19,617 bases of DNA from DAOUBP01 sp034432655 (GCA_034432655.1 DAOUBP010000098.1:1-19617), one strand, 5' to 3'. Positions 8,108-19,410 are shown, counted from the first letter of the stretch. Numbers and translations are program-made. Notes: generated by a model not told the origin, from the letters alone.

Positions 8108-8138
8108 TGTAGAGCAACTCCTGCGGAGTTGCCCTACA
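8108..8138. repeat. GTAG-footed hairpin between divergent promoters
   Basis: Arms GTAGAGCAACTCC (8109-8121) and GGAGTTGCCCTAC (8125-8137) flank a three-base loop, with one mismatch that becomes a G-U pair if read from the minus strand. An outer T-A pair (8108, 8138) extends it. The ends match the other GTAG/CTAC hairpins of the window. It lies between the two divergent genes and overlaps the proposed yigZ -35 element. Confidence 0.75.
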
Positions 8139-8156
8139 CCCGACGTCTGGTATACT
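8129..8156 (+). promoter_or_regulatory. Probable promoter of yigZ
   Basis: TTGCCC (8129-8134), 16 bases, then TATACT (8151-8156). Transcription would start near 8163 and give a leader of about 50 bases made of the degenerate 7/8-mer repeat. The -35 element lies inside the hairpin arm. Confidence 0.5.
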
Positions 8157-8162
8157 ACGTCT

Positions 8163-8213
8163 CGCCATTCGCCCATTCGCTGATTTGCCGATTCGCCATT
8201 TGCTGATTCGCCG
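8163..8213. repeat. Degenerate 7/8-bp tandem repeat before yigZ
   Basis: Units of the type CGCCATT, CGCCCATT, CGCTGATT, TGCCGATT, CGCCATT, TGCTGATT and CGCCG run up to three bases before the yigZ ATG. They occupy the place where a ribosome binding site would be expected, and none is visible. Confidence 0.7.
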
Positions 8214-8215
8214 AC

Positions 8216-8821
8216 ATGTCCCGCTATCCCATCCCTGCCGGCCGTGCACGTGTCGAAGAGACCATCCTGCGCTCCCGCTTCATCGCCACGGCTGCGGCCG
8301 CGGCTACGGTCGAAGCGGCGCGCAGTTTCATCGCCGAGATACGCGCCGAGTTCTCCGACGCAACACACAACTGCTATGCCTACGTGGTCGGCCCACCTGG
8401 CTCCACCGGCCAGGTCGGCATGAGTGACGACGGGGAGCCGTCGGGCACCGCCGGCCGGCCGATGCTGGCCGTGCTGCTGGGCAGCGGGGTCGGCGACGTC
8501 GTCGTGGTGGTGACGCGCTATTTCGGCGGGATCAAGCTGGGGACGGGCGGATTGGTGCGGGCTTACAGCGGGGCGGTCAAGGCGGTGCTGGCGGTGCTGC
8601 CCGTCACGGAAAAGGTGTTGCTGCGCACCCTGCTGGCGTCGGGGCCGTATCACTGGGTGACCCCGGTCGCGCGGCTGCTGCCCGCTTTTGAAGCGCAGAT
8701 CACCGATCAGCAATTCGCAACCGATGTAACCTGGCAGATCGCGGTGCCGGAAGAGCACGTTGCTGCGCTGGCGAGGGCCCTGGTCGAATTAAGCCACGGC
8801 GAGATCGAGGTTGTGGTATAA
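8216..8821 (+). CDS. yigZ: YigZ/IMPACT-family protein (UPF0029)
   Basis: The 201-residue length and the central signature fit the YigZ/IMPACT family well: SDDGEPSGTAGRPM (about 70-83) followed by VVVVTRYFGGIKLGTGGL (about 97-114). The family has an N-terminal conserved domain of ribosomal S5 domain 2-like fold and a smaller C-terminal ferredoxin-like domain. The eukaryotic relative IMPACT controls the translation-stress kinase GCN2, but the bacterial role is poorly known and none is assigned here. The ATG is chosen because the family motif FIATAAAAATVEAARSFI starts at the expected distance from it; no clear ribosome site precedes it. The gene stands alone and is divergent from the protease operon. 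Its TAA stop lies within the promoter of the next gene. Confidence 0.93.
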   Translation: MSRYPIPAGRARVEETILRSRFIATAAAAATVEAARSFIAEIRAEFSDATHNCYAYVVGPPGSTGQVGMSDDGEPSGTAGRPMLAVLLGSGVGDVVVVVTRYFGGIKLGTGGLVRAYSGAVKAVLAVLPVTEKVLLRTLLASGPYHWVTPVARLLPAFEAQITDQQFATDVTWQIAVPEEHVAALARALVELSHGEIEVVV

Positions 8822-8822
8822 T
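8814..8822 (+). promoter_or_regulatory. Extended -10 promoter of the lipoprotein operon
   Basis: TGGTATAAT is a perfect extended -10 element (TG, one base, TATAAT at 8817-8822). It overlaps the stop codon of yigZ. No good -35 box is visible, as is usual for extended -10 promoters. Transcription would start near 8829, about 53 bases before the GTG start. Confidence 0.6.
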
Positions 8823-8881
8823 GCGCAGCAAATCTGACCATCGTCAGCTATGATCTCATCGTCAACAGGGAACGACCGATC

Positions 8882-10684
8882 GTGCGACACACAACCAGCT
8901 TGACCATCATCGCCCTGGCAGGGCTGTTTCTGGCCCTCCTTGCAGGCTGCGGCGCAGGGACACCTGCGCCCACCGCGCCCATCACACGCGCCACGCCGGC
9001 CCTGAACCAGACCGTGCCCCTGGCGCCGGCCCAAGAGACAACGGCCGCCACGGCCACTGCGCGGCCACCAACCCCCACATCGCCGCCCAGCCCCACACCG
9101 GTGCCGACCCGGACCCCCACGCCGGAGCCGATGGCGCAGGTCGTGAAGCTGCGCCTCATCCCGGGCGCGTCGGCCGCGGCCGCAGAGGCCCTCCTGCAGC
9201 GGCTGGCCGACGCCGGAGTGCAGGCTGCCCTGACGGCCGGAGAAGCCGACCTGGTACTGGACCCTGCCTACCAAACGGATGCGCCCCTGGCCTGGGAGCA
9301 TATCCTGGTGCCGGTGGACCGCATGTCGTCTGTGCTGGATAGCATCACCATGGCCGAGCTGCGGGACGTCTGGGCGGGGGTCGGCCAGTCGGGCAATTTC
9401 ACCAGCATCTATCCCAGCCAGGAGATCATGCCCGAGTTGATCGCGTTGTTGGGCGAGCCAGGGCCGGCCGTCAAGCCGCAACCTGCCGAAGAGGTGGACA
9501 ACGCGGTCTGGAGCGACCGCATGGGGCTGGGCATCGTGCCGTTCGAGGGCCTGACCGTCCGGCTGCGCGCGGTGAAGCTGGCGGGCGCCTCGCCGACCGA
9601 TAACCGGTTCGTCTCCCAAGCGTGGCCGCTGGCCAGCCGCGCGTGGCTGGTCGCCGGAACCCCGCTCGGTCAGGAAGCGGCGGCCCGGCTCTCCGAAGCG
9701 TTGCCCATCACCAACCGCCATGCGGACAAACTCACCGTGTTGGTGATGACCGGCGTGACGGCCATGGCCCGCAACTCTGCGGTGGCCATCGAGCGCGCGG
9801 GCGATTACGGCTTCCTGGCGCGGCAGGTGGGGCCGGAGCTGGCCGCGGCCGACCTGACCATCATCAGCAACGAGATCCCCTTCGTGCCCGGCTGCGTGGC
9901 CGACAACACCCTCAACAACCTGATCCTCTGTTCCAAACCCGAATATTTCCTCAACCTGGAGCTGTCGGGGGTGGACGCGGTGGGGCTGAGCGGCAACCAC
10001 CAGAACGATTTCGGTTACGAGAACATGCTCTGGACCCTGGCGTTCTACGAGGAAAAGGGCATCCCCTACTACGGCGGCGGCAAGAACGCCGAGGAGGCGC
10101 GCCGACCCCTGATCCTGGAGCATAACGGCAACCGGCTGGCGTTCCTGGCTGCCAACCAATGGGGCCCGGAGCGCTACTACAGCCGCGGTGCAGGGGCTGA
10201 GGTTTCAGCCTGGGCGGGGCCGGCAAATCCCGGCTCGGCGCGTTTTGATCTTGCCACCATGATCGCCGACATCCAGGCGGTGAAGCCGCAGGCAGACCTG
10301 GTGTTCGCCGAGGTGCAGCATACTGAGTTCAACGACGCAGGGGATTATCAGACCGAGCCGATCCCGCTCCAGGAAAAGGACTTCCGCGCGCTGAGCGACG
10401 CCGGCGCCGACGTGGTGACCGGCGTCCAGGCCCATGCGCCCCAGGCCGTTGAGATCAGAGATGGCCGGCTGATCCTCTATGGGCTGGGCAACCTCTACTT
10501 CGACCAGACCTGGAGCTGGCCCACCCGCACCGGCCTGGTGGCCAGGCACACCATCTACGACGGCCGCCTGATCAACACCGAGCTGCTGGTGACCGTGATC
10601 GAGACCAACTTCCAGCTGCGCTGGGCGACACCTGAAGAACGCATGGGCGTGCTGCGCAGCGTTTTCGACGTCAGTCGGTGGTAG
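8882..10684 (+). CDS. Lipoprotein with binding-protein-like and CapA-like domains
   Basis: The protein starts with GTG, supported by AGGGA about ten bases upstream. It has a lipoprotein signal with lipobox LLAGC (Cys23), so it should be anchored outside the membrane. A Thr/Pro-rich linker follows (to about 83). Residues 85-270 resemble a phosphate-type solute-binding fold: ITMAELRDVWAG, NAVWSDRMGLGIVPFEGL and PLASRAWLV sit in the order seen in PstS-like proteins. From 284 on it is CapA-like (metallophosphatase superfamily, named for poly-gamma-glutamate capsule synthesis): SNEI, LSGNHQNDFGYE (Asn372, His373, Asp376), VQHTEF (His480), VQAHAPQA (His518) and ILYGLGNLYFD. The first metal-binding motif, normally GD, reads TGVT with Val292 in place of Asp, so activity is uncertain. 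The CapA call is firm; the binding-protein call is moderate. The dynamin-like gene begins 13 bases later. Confidence 0.85.
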   Translation: MRHTTSLTIIALAGLFLALLAGCGAGTPAPTAPITRATPALNQTVPLAPAQETTAATATARPPTPTSPPSPTPVPTRTPTPEPMAQVVKLRLIPGASAAAAEALLQRLADAGVQAALTAGEADLVLDPAYQTDAPLAWEHILVPVDRMSSVLDSITMAELRDVWAGVGQSGNFTSIYPSQEIMPELIALLGEPGPAVKPQPAEEVDNAVWSDRMGLGIVPFEGLTVRLRAVKLAGASPTDNRFVSQAWPLASRAWLVAGTPLGQEAAARLSEALPITNRHADKLTVLVMTGVTAMARNSAVAIERAGDYGFLARQVGPELAAADLTIISNEIPFVPGCVADNTLNNLILCSKPEYFLNLELSGVDAVGLSGNHQNDFGYENMLWTLAFYEEKGIPYYGGGKNAEEARRPLILEHNGNRLAFLAANQWGPERYYSRGAGAEVSAWAGPANPGSARFDLATMIADIQAVKPQADLVFAEVQHTEFNDAGDYQTEPIPLQEKDFRALSDAGADVVTGVQAHAPQAVEIRDGRLILYGLGNLYFDQTWSWPTRTGLVARHTIYDGRLINTELLVTVIETNFQLRWATPEERMGVLRSVFDVSRW

Positions 10685-10697
10685 CCGAAGGAGCATC

Positions 10698-12443
10698 ATG
10701 TTACGGCGTTTTCTGACCGAAGAGCAAGCGCAACTGCTGGTGGCCGAACGACAGCAACTGGTGGCATTACGCACGCCGCTGGCGAACCTGGATGCGGCGG
10801 ACGAGGACCTGGCCCGCCTGGAACACGCCCTGCTGCAGCTGGACGAATTGTTTCTGCTGGTCATCGTCGGCGAGTTCAACTCGGGCAAATCCGCCTTCAT
10901 CAACGCGCTGTTGGGCCAACGCTTCCTGGTGGAGGGGGTCACGCCCACCACGGCCGCCATCCACCTGATCAAATATGGCGAGCAGCCCGGCCAGATCGTT
11001 GAGCGCGATATGGTAATGGTCACCTATCCGGTGGAGTGGCTGCGCGAGGTGAACATCGTGGATACCCCCGGCACCAACGCCGTGATCCGCCGCCACCAGG
11101 AGATCACCGAGGACTTCGTCCCGCGCGCCGATCTGATCCTCTTCGTCACTTCAGCCGACCGGCCGTTCAGCGAAAGCGAACGCGAGTTCATCGCCCGCAT
11201 CCGCGACTGGGGCAAGAAGGTCGTCTTCGTTATCAACAAGATTGACATCTTGGAGACCCCGGCCGATGTGGAACGGGTCACCGAGTTCGTAACCCGCAAC
11301 GCGCGAGAGATGATCGGCCGCGTGCCTATCGTCTTCCCCGTCTCCAGCCGGCAGGCGCGCCAGGCCAAGGAGACCTTCGACGCCGATGAACGCACCCGGC
11401 TCTGGGTTGCCAGCCGGTTTGAGCCGCTGGAGACCTACATCCTGAAAACGCTGGACGAACGACAACGGCTGCGTTTGAAGCTGGCCAGCCCCCTGGGAGT
11501 GGCCCAAAGGTTGGTGACGCGCTACCTGGAGGTCGCCGAATCCCGCAAGAGTTTGTTGAAAGAAGACGTGGCCACCGTGCGCACCATCGAGGCACAACTG
11601 GTGGCCTACGAGACGGACCTGCGGCGGAACTTCAAGTACCATCTGAGCCACGTGGACAACGTGCTGTACGGCATGGCCGAGCGCGGGTCGAACTTCTTCG
11701 ACGAAACGATCCGGCTCCAGCGCATTCTGGATCTGATCAACGCAGATCGGATACGCGGCATGTTCGAGCGCGAGGTGATCGGCGACACGCCCCATCAGGT
11801 CGAGCTGCAAACGCGCGACCTGATTGACTGGCTGGTGGACCAGGATTTCAACCAGTGGCAGGCCATTACCGACTACCTGAACAAGCGCATTAGCCGGCAT
11901 CAGGATCGGATCATCGGCCAGGTGGGTGGCACCTTCGAGTCCAACCGCCAGGCGCTTCTGGAATCGGTGACTCGGGTTGCCCGGGACGTGGTGGCCACTT
12001 ATGACCACGCCGGCGAGGCGCGTGAGCTGGGGGACTCGGTGCAGCGGGCGGTGGCACAAACCGCCATCGTCGAGGTGGGCGCCATCGGCCTGGGGGCGCT
12101 CTTGGTGAAGCTCCTGGCCACCACGCTCGCCGATGTGACCGGGGTGCTGGCCGCAGGCGCGCTAGCAGCCCTGGGCTTCTACGTGATCCCCAACAAACGA
12201 CGCCGCGCCAAACAGGACCTGCAAACTAAGATCGGCGAACTGCGCCGCCGGCTGGCGGACGCGTTGACCCAGCAGTTCGAGCGCGAGGTGGAACGCTCAT
12301 TGACCCGCATTCGCGAGGCGTTGCGGCCCTACACGCGCTTCGTTGAAACACAGCAGGCCACTCTGGCCCAGACAGAAGCCGCGTTGCGCGCCGCCCAGGA
12401 CGAGCTGCAACGCCTGGCTGCCCAGATCGAGACAAAGATCTAG
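10698..12443 (+). CDS. Bacterial dynamin-like GTPase
   Basis: The 581-residue protein has a complete dynamin-type GTPase domain: G1 GEFNSGKS (58-65), G2 threonines in VTPTTAAI, G3 DTPG (122-125) and G4 NKID (180-183). A long helical, probably coiled-coil stalk follows. A hydrophobic stretch at about 455-497 ends in the basic cluster NKRRRAK and is likely the membrane-inserting paddle, and a helical tail closes the chain. Bacterial dynamin-like proteins bind and remodel the inner face of the membrane and have been linked to membrane repair, fusion and phage resistance. The role here is not shown. AAGGAG lies four bases before the ATG. The gene is tightly behind the lipoprotein gene and 9 bases before the GNAT gene, so the three are probably cotranscribed. 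The name of the gene cannot be decided from sequence alone. Confidence 0.92.
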   Translation: MLRRFLTEEQAQLLVAERQQLVALRTPLANLDAADEDLARLEHALLQLDELFLLVIVGEFNSGKSAFINALLGQRFLVEGVTPTTAAIHLIKYGEQPGQIVERDMVMVTYPVEWLREVNIVDTPGTNAVIRRHQEITEDFVPRADLILFVTSADRPFSESEREFIARIRDWGKKVVFVINKIDILETPADVERVTEFVTRNAREMIGRVPIVFPVSSRQARQAKETFDADERTRLWVASRFEPLETYILKTLDERQRLRLKLASPLGVAQRLVTRYLEVAESRKSLLKEDVATVRTIEAQLVAYETDLRRNFKYHLSHVDNVLYGMAERGSNFFDETIRLQRILDLINADRIRGMFEREVIGDTPHQVELQTRDLIDWLVDQDFNQWQAITDYLNKRISRHQDRIIGQVGGTFESNRQALLESVTRVARDVVATYDHAGEARELGDSVQRAVAQTAIVEVGAIGLGALLVKLLATTLADVTGVLAAGALAALGFYVIPNKRRRAKQDLQTKIGELRRRLADALTQQFEREVERSLTRIREALRPYTRFVETQQATLAQTEAALRAAQDELQRLAAQIETKI

Positions 12444-12452
12444 CCGGCCGCG

Positions 12453-12950
12453 ATGGACTTCGAGCTCCGCCCCCTCACCGACGCCGACATCCCCGCGCTG
12501 CAACGGGTGTACGATGCCGTGCCGGAGACCTTCCGGCTCCTGATCGGCCGGCCGGCGCCCCCCGGCCAGGCCGCTCGCGACTTCATGCAGGCCCGCGCCT
12601 CCCCAGGCCGCTACCAGTTCGGCATCCTCATCCACGGGGAGCTGTGCGGCGTGGCAGACTGCAAACTGGACGACGACATCGAAGGCCAGGCGCACATCGG
12701 CATGTTGCTGCTGGCCCCCCCTTACAACGATGCCGAGATCGCCGGCCTGGCGCTGCGCATCCTGAGCCGCTGGCTGGCGTCCGCCTTCGGCGTCCGCCGG
12801 CTGGAGACCGCTGCGGTAGCCCACGACCCGGCCGGCATCGCCTTCTGGCGCAGCCAGGGTTTTGAATTCACCGGCGAACAGTACCGCCGCGACCTGCAAG
12901 GCTATCATCCCCGCTTTCTCATCCTGGCGAAAGAGCTGGCCCCCGATTAG
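12453..12950 (+). CDS. GNAT-family N-acetyltransferase
   Basis: This 165-residue protein has the order of strands and helices of GNAT enzymes, which transfer an acetyl group from acetyl-CoA to an amine. The N-terminus LRPLTDADIPALQRVYDA is typical. The core strand GMLLLAPPYNDAEIAGLAL (83-101) stands where the CoA-binding loop lies, and the C-terminal part AAVAHDPAGIAFWRSQGFEF (120-139) is the usual motif B region. The pyrophosphate loop normally has an Arg/Gln-x-x-Gly-x-Gly/Ala pattern, and here it reads PPYNDAEIAG, so it is degenerate. The substrate cannot be told. It starts 9 bases after the dynamin-like gene with no strong ribosome site, suggesting translational coupling. Confidence 0.85.
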   Translation: MDFELRPLTDADIPALQRVYDAVPETFRLLIGRPAPPGQAARDFMQARASPGRYQFGILIHGELCGVADCKLDDDIEGQAHIGMLLLAPPYNDAEIAGLALRILSRWLASAFGVRRLETAAVAHDPAGIAFWRSQGFEFTGEQYRRDLQGYHPRFLILAKELAPD

Positions 12951-12977
12951 CCCTTTCTGCCCGCTCGGTGCTAGAAT
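12948..12977 (+). promoter_or_regulatory. Probable uvrA promoter
   Basis: TAGCCC (12948-12953), 18 bases, then TAGAAT (12972-12977) with an extended-10 TG at 12969-12970. It lies at the stop codon of the preceding gene and would give a leader of about 45 bases. No LexA-type operator was recognised. Confidence 0.45.
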
Positions 12978-13027
12978 AAAAAGTCCAACATGAAGTTCCT
13001 GCAGAAGAAGATAGGGTAAGGATAGGT

Positions 13028-16054
<3,027 letters not shown>

Positions 16055-16141
16055 AGGCCCGAGCTGGCACTCGCAGAGGCCTGGGCGCGCGGCTTCAGCC
16101 GGTCAAACCCCGCAGTTCCGGACGCCAGACCTGGCCAAGAC

Positions 16142-17767
16142 ATGAAAGCAACACACTGGCTCATCGCCCTGATCTGTGCGGCGGCTCTCGTTGCCGGGAG
16201 CGCCATCGCAACCTTTGCCTTCGAACGGTTGCCTCACTTGGAGGACGAGGTCGCGTACCTGTTCCAGGCGAAGACGCTCGCCCTGGGCCGCCTGACCGTG
16301 CCCAGCCCCGAACACGCCGACGCGTTCTGGCTCCCCTTTGTGTTGGATTACCAGGGGCGTCGCTTCGGCAAGTACTCGCCAGGCTGGCCGGCGATCCTGG
16401 CCCTGGGCGAACTGGTCTCGGCGCCCTGGCTTGTCAACCCTGCCCTGACAGCCGTCGTGCTCTACCTGGTCTATCGCCTGGGCCGCGTGCTCTACGACGA
16501 GCGGACCGGACTCCTGGCCGCTGCGCTGGGCCTGACATCCCCCTTGCTGCTGGTGCTGAGCGGGTCCTATTTGTCTCACCTGGCCAGCCTCGCCCTGCTG
16601 CTGGCCTTCACCCTGTGGTTCGTACAACTCCAGGTCGAGGAAGGGGGTTGTGCGGCCCGCTGGTACAGCGCTGCGGGGGCAGGCGCTGCGCTGGGGATAG
16701 CGTTCCTGACACGGCCGTTGACCGCCATCGGCTATGCGGCGCCGTTTGCGCTGTGCGCCCTGGCCCAGATGATCCATTCCAGACGTTTCCCCGAAAATCT
16801 GCCCTTTCGGGGTGGCGAGTTCAGTCGCCCCAGTCTGCGCCGGACGGCTGAAGCCGTCACTCCGAAGGTTTTCACCCGCCAGGGTCTTAGTGCGGCCGGC
16901 GCCGCATGTGGCATCTCCCCCCAAACCAAGATACGTCCGTATCTCATGCTGGCCCTCACAGCTGCGACTGTAGCTGCGCTGCTGCCGGCCTACCAGTGGG
17001 CGGTCACGGGCGATCCCTGGCTGAACCCGTACGTGCTCTGGTGGCCCTACGACAGGCTCGGCTTCGGGCCCGGGGTCGGCTGGATGCCCGGCGGCCATTC
17101 TCCCCACTACGCCTGGCTCAACCTCCGTCAGGACCTGGCCACCGCTGCCACTGACGTGCTGGGCTGGCCGGGGTTGAGCTGGGTCCCCGTCGCGCTGGCC
17201 CTGGCAATGCCCCCGCGCACCTGGCGCGAGCGGCTGCTGCTGGCGCCGTTCATCACACTGGTGGTCGCGTACCTCTTTTACTGGATCGGCTCGCCGATGC
17301 GGCTGTGGGGGCCGCGCTACTACTTCGAAGGGTTCGGCGTGCTGTGGGTCCTGGCCGCAGTCGGCCTGTGGCGCGGCTGGGCGTGGCTGCACGCCCGCCC
17401 GCGCTGGGCGCGCGCGGCTGCGTTGGCTGTGGTCGCGATGCTGGTAGCCGTCAACCTGGGGGTCAACCTGCCGCCGCGGCTCGCCCAGGCCAGGGGCTTC
17501 TATGGCATCAGCCAGGACCAGTTGCGGCCGGTCGAGGAAGCGGGTTTGCACAACGCGCTGGTCTTCGTCAAAGCCGAACGCTGGCTGGAATACGGCGCCA
17601 TGCTGGCCAGCATGAGCCCGTTGCTGAACGACGACGTGCTGTATGCGCGTAGCGAAGGGGAGGCGGCCGACGCGCTAGTGATGGCCGACTATCCGGAGCG
17701 TGCCGTTTACTATCTGGAAAAAGGGCAGTTGCAGCTCTTCCGGCCAGCACAGAGCAACGTAGAGTAA
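16142..17767 (+). CDS. Multi-pass GT-C type glycosyltransferase (PMT/GT39-like)
   Basis: This 541-residue inner-membrane protein has about nine or ten hydrophobic segments. It begins with a helix at 6-27 and then carries the acidic motif LPHLEDEVAYLF (Glu34, Asp35, Glu36) in the first outside loop. This is the pattern of GT-C enzymes such as PMT, ArnT and GT39 members, which move a sugar from a lipid-phosphate carrier to a protein or lipid. The motif GRRFGKYSPGWPAILAL also occurs in such proteins. The donor and acceptor cannot be told. A repeat-derived, non-hydrophobic insert (about residues 216-266) interrupts the pattern between two membrane segments. No clear ribosome site precedes the ATG, so the start is less certain. 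It follows uvrA on the same strand without a visible promoter. Confidence 0.8.
   Translation: MKATHWLIALICAAALVAGSAIATFAFERLPHLEDEVAYLFQAKTLALGRLTVPSPEHADAFWLPFVLDYQGRRFGKYSPGWPAILALGELVSAPWLVNPALTAVVLYLVYRLGRVLYDERTGLLAAALGLTSPLLLVLSGSYLSHLASLALLLAFTLWFVQLQVEEGGCAARWYSAAGAGAALGIAFLTRPLTAIGYAAPFALCALAQMIHSRRFPENLPFRGGEFSRPSLRRTAEAVTPKVFTRQGLSAAGAACGISPQTKIRPYLMLALTAATVAALLPAYQWAVTGDPWLNPYVLWWPYDRLGFGPGVGWMPGGHSPHYAWLNLRQDLATAATDVLGWPGLSWVPVALALAMPPRTWRERLLLAPFITLVVAYLFYWIGSPMRLWGPRYYFEGFGVLWVLAAVGLWRGWAWLHARPRWARAAALAVVAMLVAVNLGVNLPPRLAQARGFYGISQDQLRPVEEAGLHNALVFVKAERWLEYGAMLASMSPLLNDDVLYARSEGEAADALVMADYPERAVYYLEKGQLQLFRPAQSNVE
16814..16858. repeat. Pair of small hairpins inside the glycosyltransferase gene
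   Basis: GGCGA (16814-16818) pairs with TCGCC (16825-16829), and GACGGC (16843-16848) pairs with GCCGTC (16853-16858) around TGAA. They encode residues within the variable insert RGGEFSRPSLRRTAEAVTP. This looks like an intergenic-type repeat captured in frame. Confidence 0.5.
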
Positions 17768-17831
17768 AGTAAGGAATATCTCGCAAATGCGCTTGAGCGC
17801 GCTGTTCATCCTATCAGGCGCCGAATGACAC

Positions 17832-17860
17832 TTGCCCATCTCCAGGCGTCGCGGTATACT
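17832..17860 (+). promoter_or_regulatory. Promoter of the miaB-like gene
   Basis: TTGCCC (17832-17837), a 17-base spacer, then TATACT (17855-17860), placing transcription start near 17867, about 44 bases before the GTG. The -35 sequence TTGCCC is the same as in the two promoters near 8100. Confidence 0.65.
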
Positions 17861-17910
17861 CGCTGTAAAACCAAAAAACACAGTTTCATTTCTCGACAAT
17901 GGTTTGAACC

Positions 17911-19410
17911 GTGAACAAGACGAAACGTTATCACATTTGGACCATCGGCTGTCAGATGAACGAGGCGGACTCGGGGCGCGTGGCGGCCGAACTGGATGCC
18001 CTGGGCTATGAGCCCACCGACGAGCCGCAAGAGGCCGATGTCATCGTCCTGAACACCTGCGTGGTGCGCCAGAGCGCTGAGGACCGGGCTGTCGGCCGGC
18101 TGTGGTCGCTGAAGCCGCTGAAAGATCGCGATCCCGACAAGACCATCGCGTTGATGGGCTGCTTGGTCGGGATCAAGCCCAACCCGGCGCTGCGCGAGCG
18201 CTTCCCGTTTGTAGACGTCTTCATGCCGCCGTCGGAGCCAGGCCCGCTGGTGGGCTATCTCACGGGCCAGACAGTCGAGGCGGAAGCGCGCGCGCTGGAC
18301 GCCGAGGAGACCGCTGTGCGCCACTTGTTCCAGGATTACGGGAGCCCGGAGGCCGCAGCCATCGGCCTGGTGGAGGAAGGGGATCTCGGGTTCGGGATGT
18401 CGGATTTCGGATCGAGCAGGCCACCGAGCCCACAATCCACAATCCACAATCCGCCATCCGCCCTCCACCATTCACAATCTGCCATCCTGCAAAGCGTCCG
18501 CCATGTCTCCCTGCACGGCCGGCCTCCTGTGGCAGCGAACGTGCCCGTGGTATACGGCTGCTCCCATGCCTGCACCTTTTGCATCATCCCCTTCCGCCGC
18601 GGGACGGAACGCAGCCGGCCCCTGGAAGAGATCGTCGCCGAGGTGCGCGGACTGGTGGCCCAGGGGGTGCGCGAAATAACGTTGCTGGGGCAGATCGTGG
18701 ACCGCTACGGCAAGGACTTCCCCGGCCAGCGGCCCGACCTGGCCGACTTGCTGCGCGCCGTGCACGAGGTGGAGGGGTTGTGGCGCATCCGCTTTCTGAC
18801 CAGCCACCCCAACTACATGACCGACCGTATCCTGGATGCGGTGGCCGAGCTGCCCAAGGTGTGCGAGCAGATCGAGGTGCCGGTGCAGGCCGGCGACGAC
18901 GAGGTGTTGGCCAACATGCGTCGCGGCTACACCCGGGATGACTACCGGCGCCTGGTCATGCACATTCGCGAACGGCTGCCGGGCGCCGCTGTGCACACCG
19001 ACGTCATCGTCGGCTTCCCCGGCGAGACAGAGGCGCAGTTCCAGCGCACCTATGACCTGTTGGCCGAGCTCAAACTGGACAAAGCTCATCTGGCCATGTA
19101 TTCTCCGCGGCCCGGCACGGTCAGCGCCCGCCGTATGCCCGATGACGTGCCGCCCGAGGAGAAGAAGCGGCGCTGGGAGGCGTTGGATCATCTCCAGGCC
19201 CAAATCGTGGGCGAAATTAACCGTCGTTTGTTGGGCCAGACGGTGGAGGTGCTAGTGGAGGATCTTCACAAAGGAAAATGGCGCGGCCGCACCCGGACCA
19301 ACAAGCTAGTGTTCTTCGCCGACCCGGCCGATTGGCGGGGCAAACTGGCCAACGTCCGTATCACCTGGGCGGGGCCATGGTCTATGATCGGAGAAGTAGG
19401 GCCGAATTGA
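17911..19410 (+). CDS. miaB: tRNA methylthiotransferase, MiaB type
   Basis: MiaB is a radical-SAM enzyme that adds a methylthio group to i6A37 of tRNAs, using two iron-sulfur clusters. The N-terminal domain has cluster cysteines Cys14 (TIGCQMNEAD), Cys50 (LNTCVVR) and Cys84 (MGCLVG). The radical-SAM motif is GCSHACTFC (Cys217, Cys221, Cys224), and the C-terminal TRAM domain begins near LLGQTVEVLVED. The motif LLGQIVDRYGKDF takes the place of the usual LLGQNVNSYG. The radical-SAM cysteines lie about 60 residues further on than in E. coli MiaB, partly because of an in-frame repeat insertion at about 157-193. The start is GTG, with family similarity beginning right after it and a weak ribosome site. 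The last three codons and the stop come from the repeat array. A related enzyme such as MtaB or RimO is less likely. Confidence 0.9.
   Translation: MNKTKRYHIWTIGCQMNEADSGRVAAELDALGYEPTDEPQEADVIVLNTCVVRQSAEDRAVGRLWSLKPLKDRDPDKTIALMGCLVGIKPNPALRERFPFVDVFMPPSEPGPLVGYLTGQTVEAEARALDAEETAVRHLFQDYGSPEAAAIGLVEEGDLGFGMSDFGSSRPPSPQSTIHNPPSALHHSQSAILQSVRHVSLHGRPPVAANVPVVYGCSHACTFCIIPFRRGTERSRPLEEIVAEVRGLVAQGVREITLLGQIVDRYGKDFPGQRPDLADLLRAVHEVEGLWRIRFLTSHPNYMTDRILDAVAELPKVCEQIEVPVQAGDDEVLANMRRGYTRDDYRRLVMHIRERLPGAAVHTDVIVGFPGETEAQFQRTYDLLAELKLDKAHLAMYSPRPGTVSARRMPDDVPPEEKKRRWEALDHLQAQIVGEINRRLLGQTVEVLVEDLHKGKWRGRTRTNKLVFFADPADWRGKLANVRITWAGPWSMIGEVGPN
18432..18487. repeat. Eight tandem 7-bp units inside miaB
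   Basis: Units run ACAATCC three times, then GCCATCC, GCCCTCC, ACCATTC, ACAATCT and GCCATCC with no gaps. A related irregular GGATNTCG-type stretch precedes them from about 18380. Together they encode the low-complexity segment of about residues 157-193, between the N-terminal and radical-SAM domains. Confidence 0.9.

Noticed and set aside
8789..10159. Minus-strand open frame opposite the CapA-like lipoprotein gene
   Set aside because: The plus-strand gene has a lipobox, conserved motifs and a promoter; the antisense frame has none of these.
12990..13019. Nine-codon open frame (MKFLQKKIG) in the uvrA leader, possible regulatory peptide
   Set aside because: No ribosome binding site precedes it, and a frame this short is expected by chance.
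12901..13027. SOS (LexA) operator before uvrA
   Set aside because: No palindromic operator resembling known LexA boxes was found by eye. Absence cannot be proven, since the lineage may use a different box.
17789..17800. Small GCGC-TTGA-GCGC hairpin after the glycosyltransferase gene as terminator
   Set aside because: The stem is only four pairs and no T-run follows.
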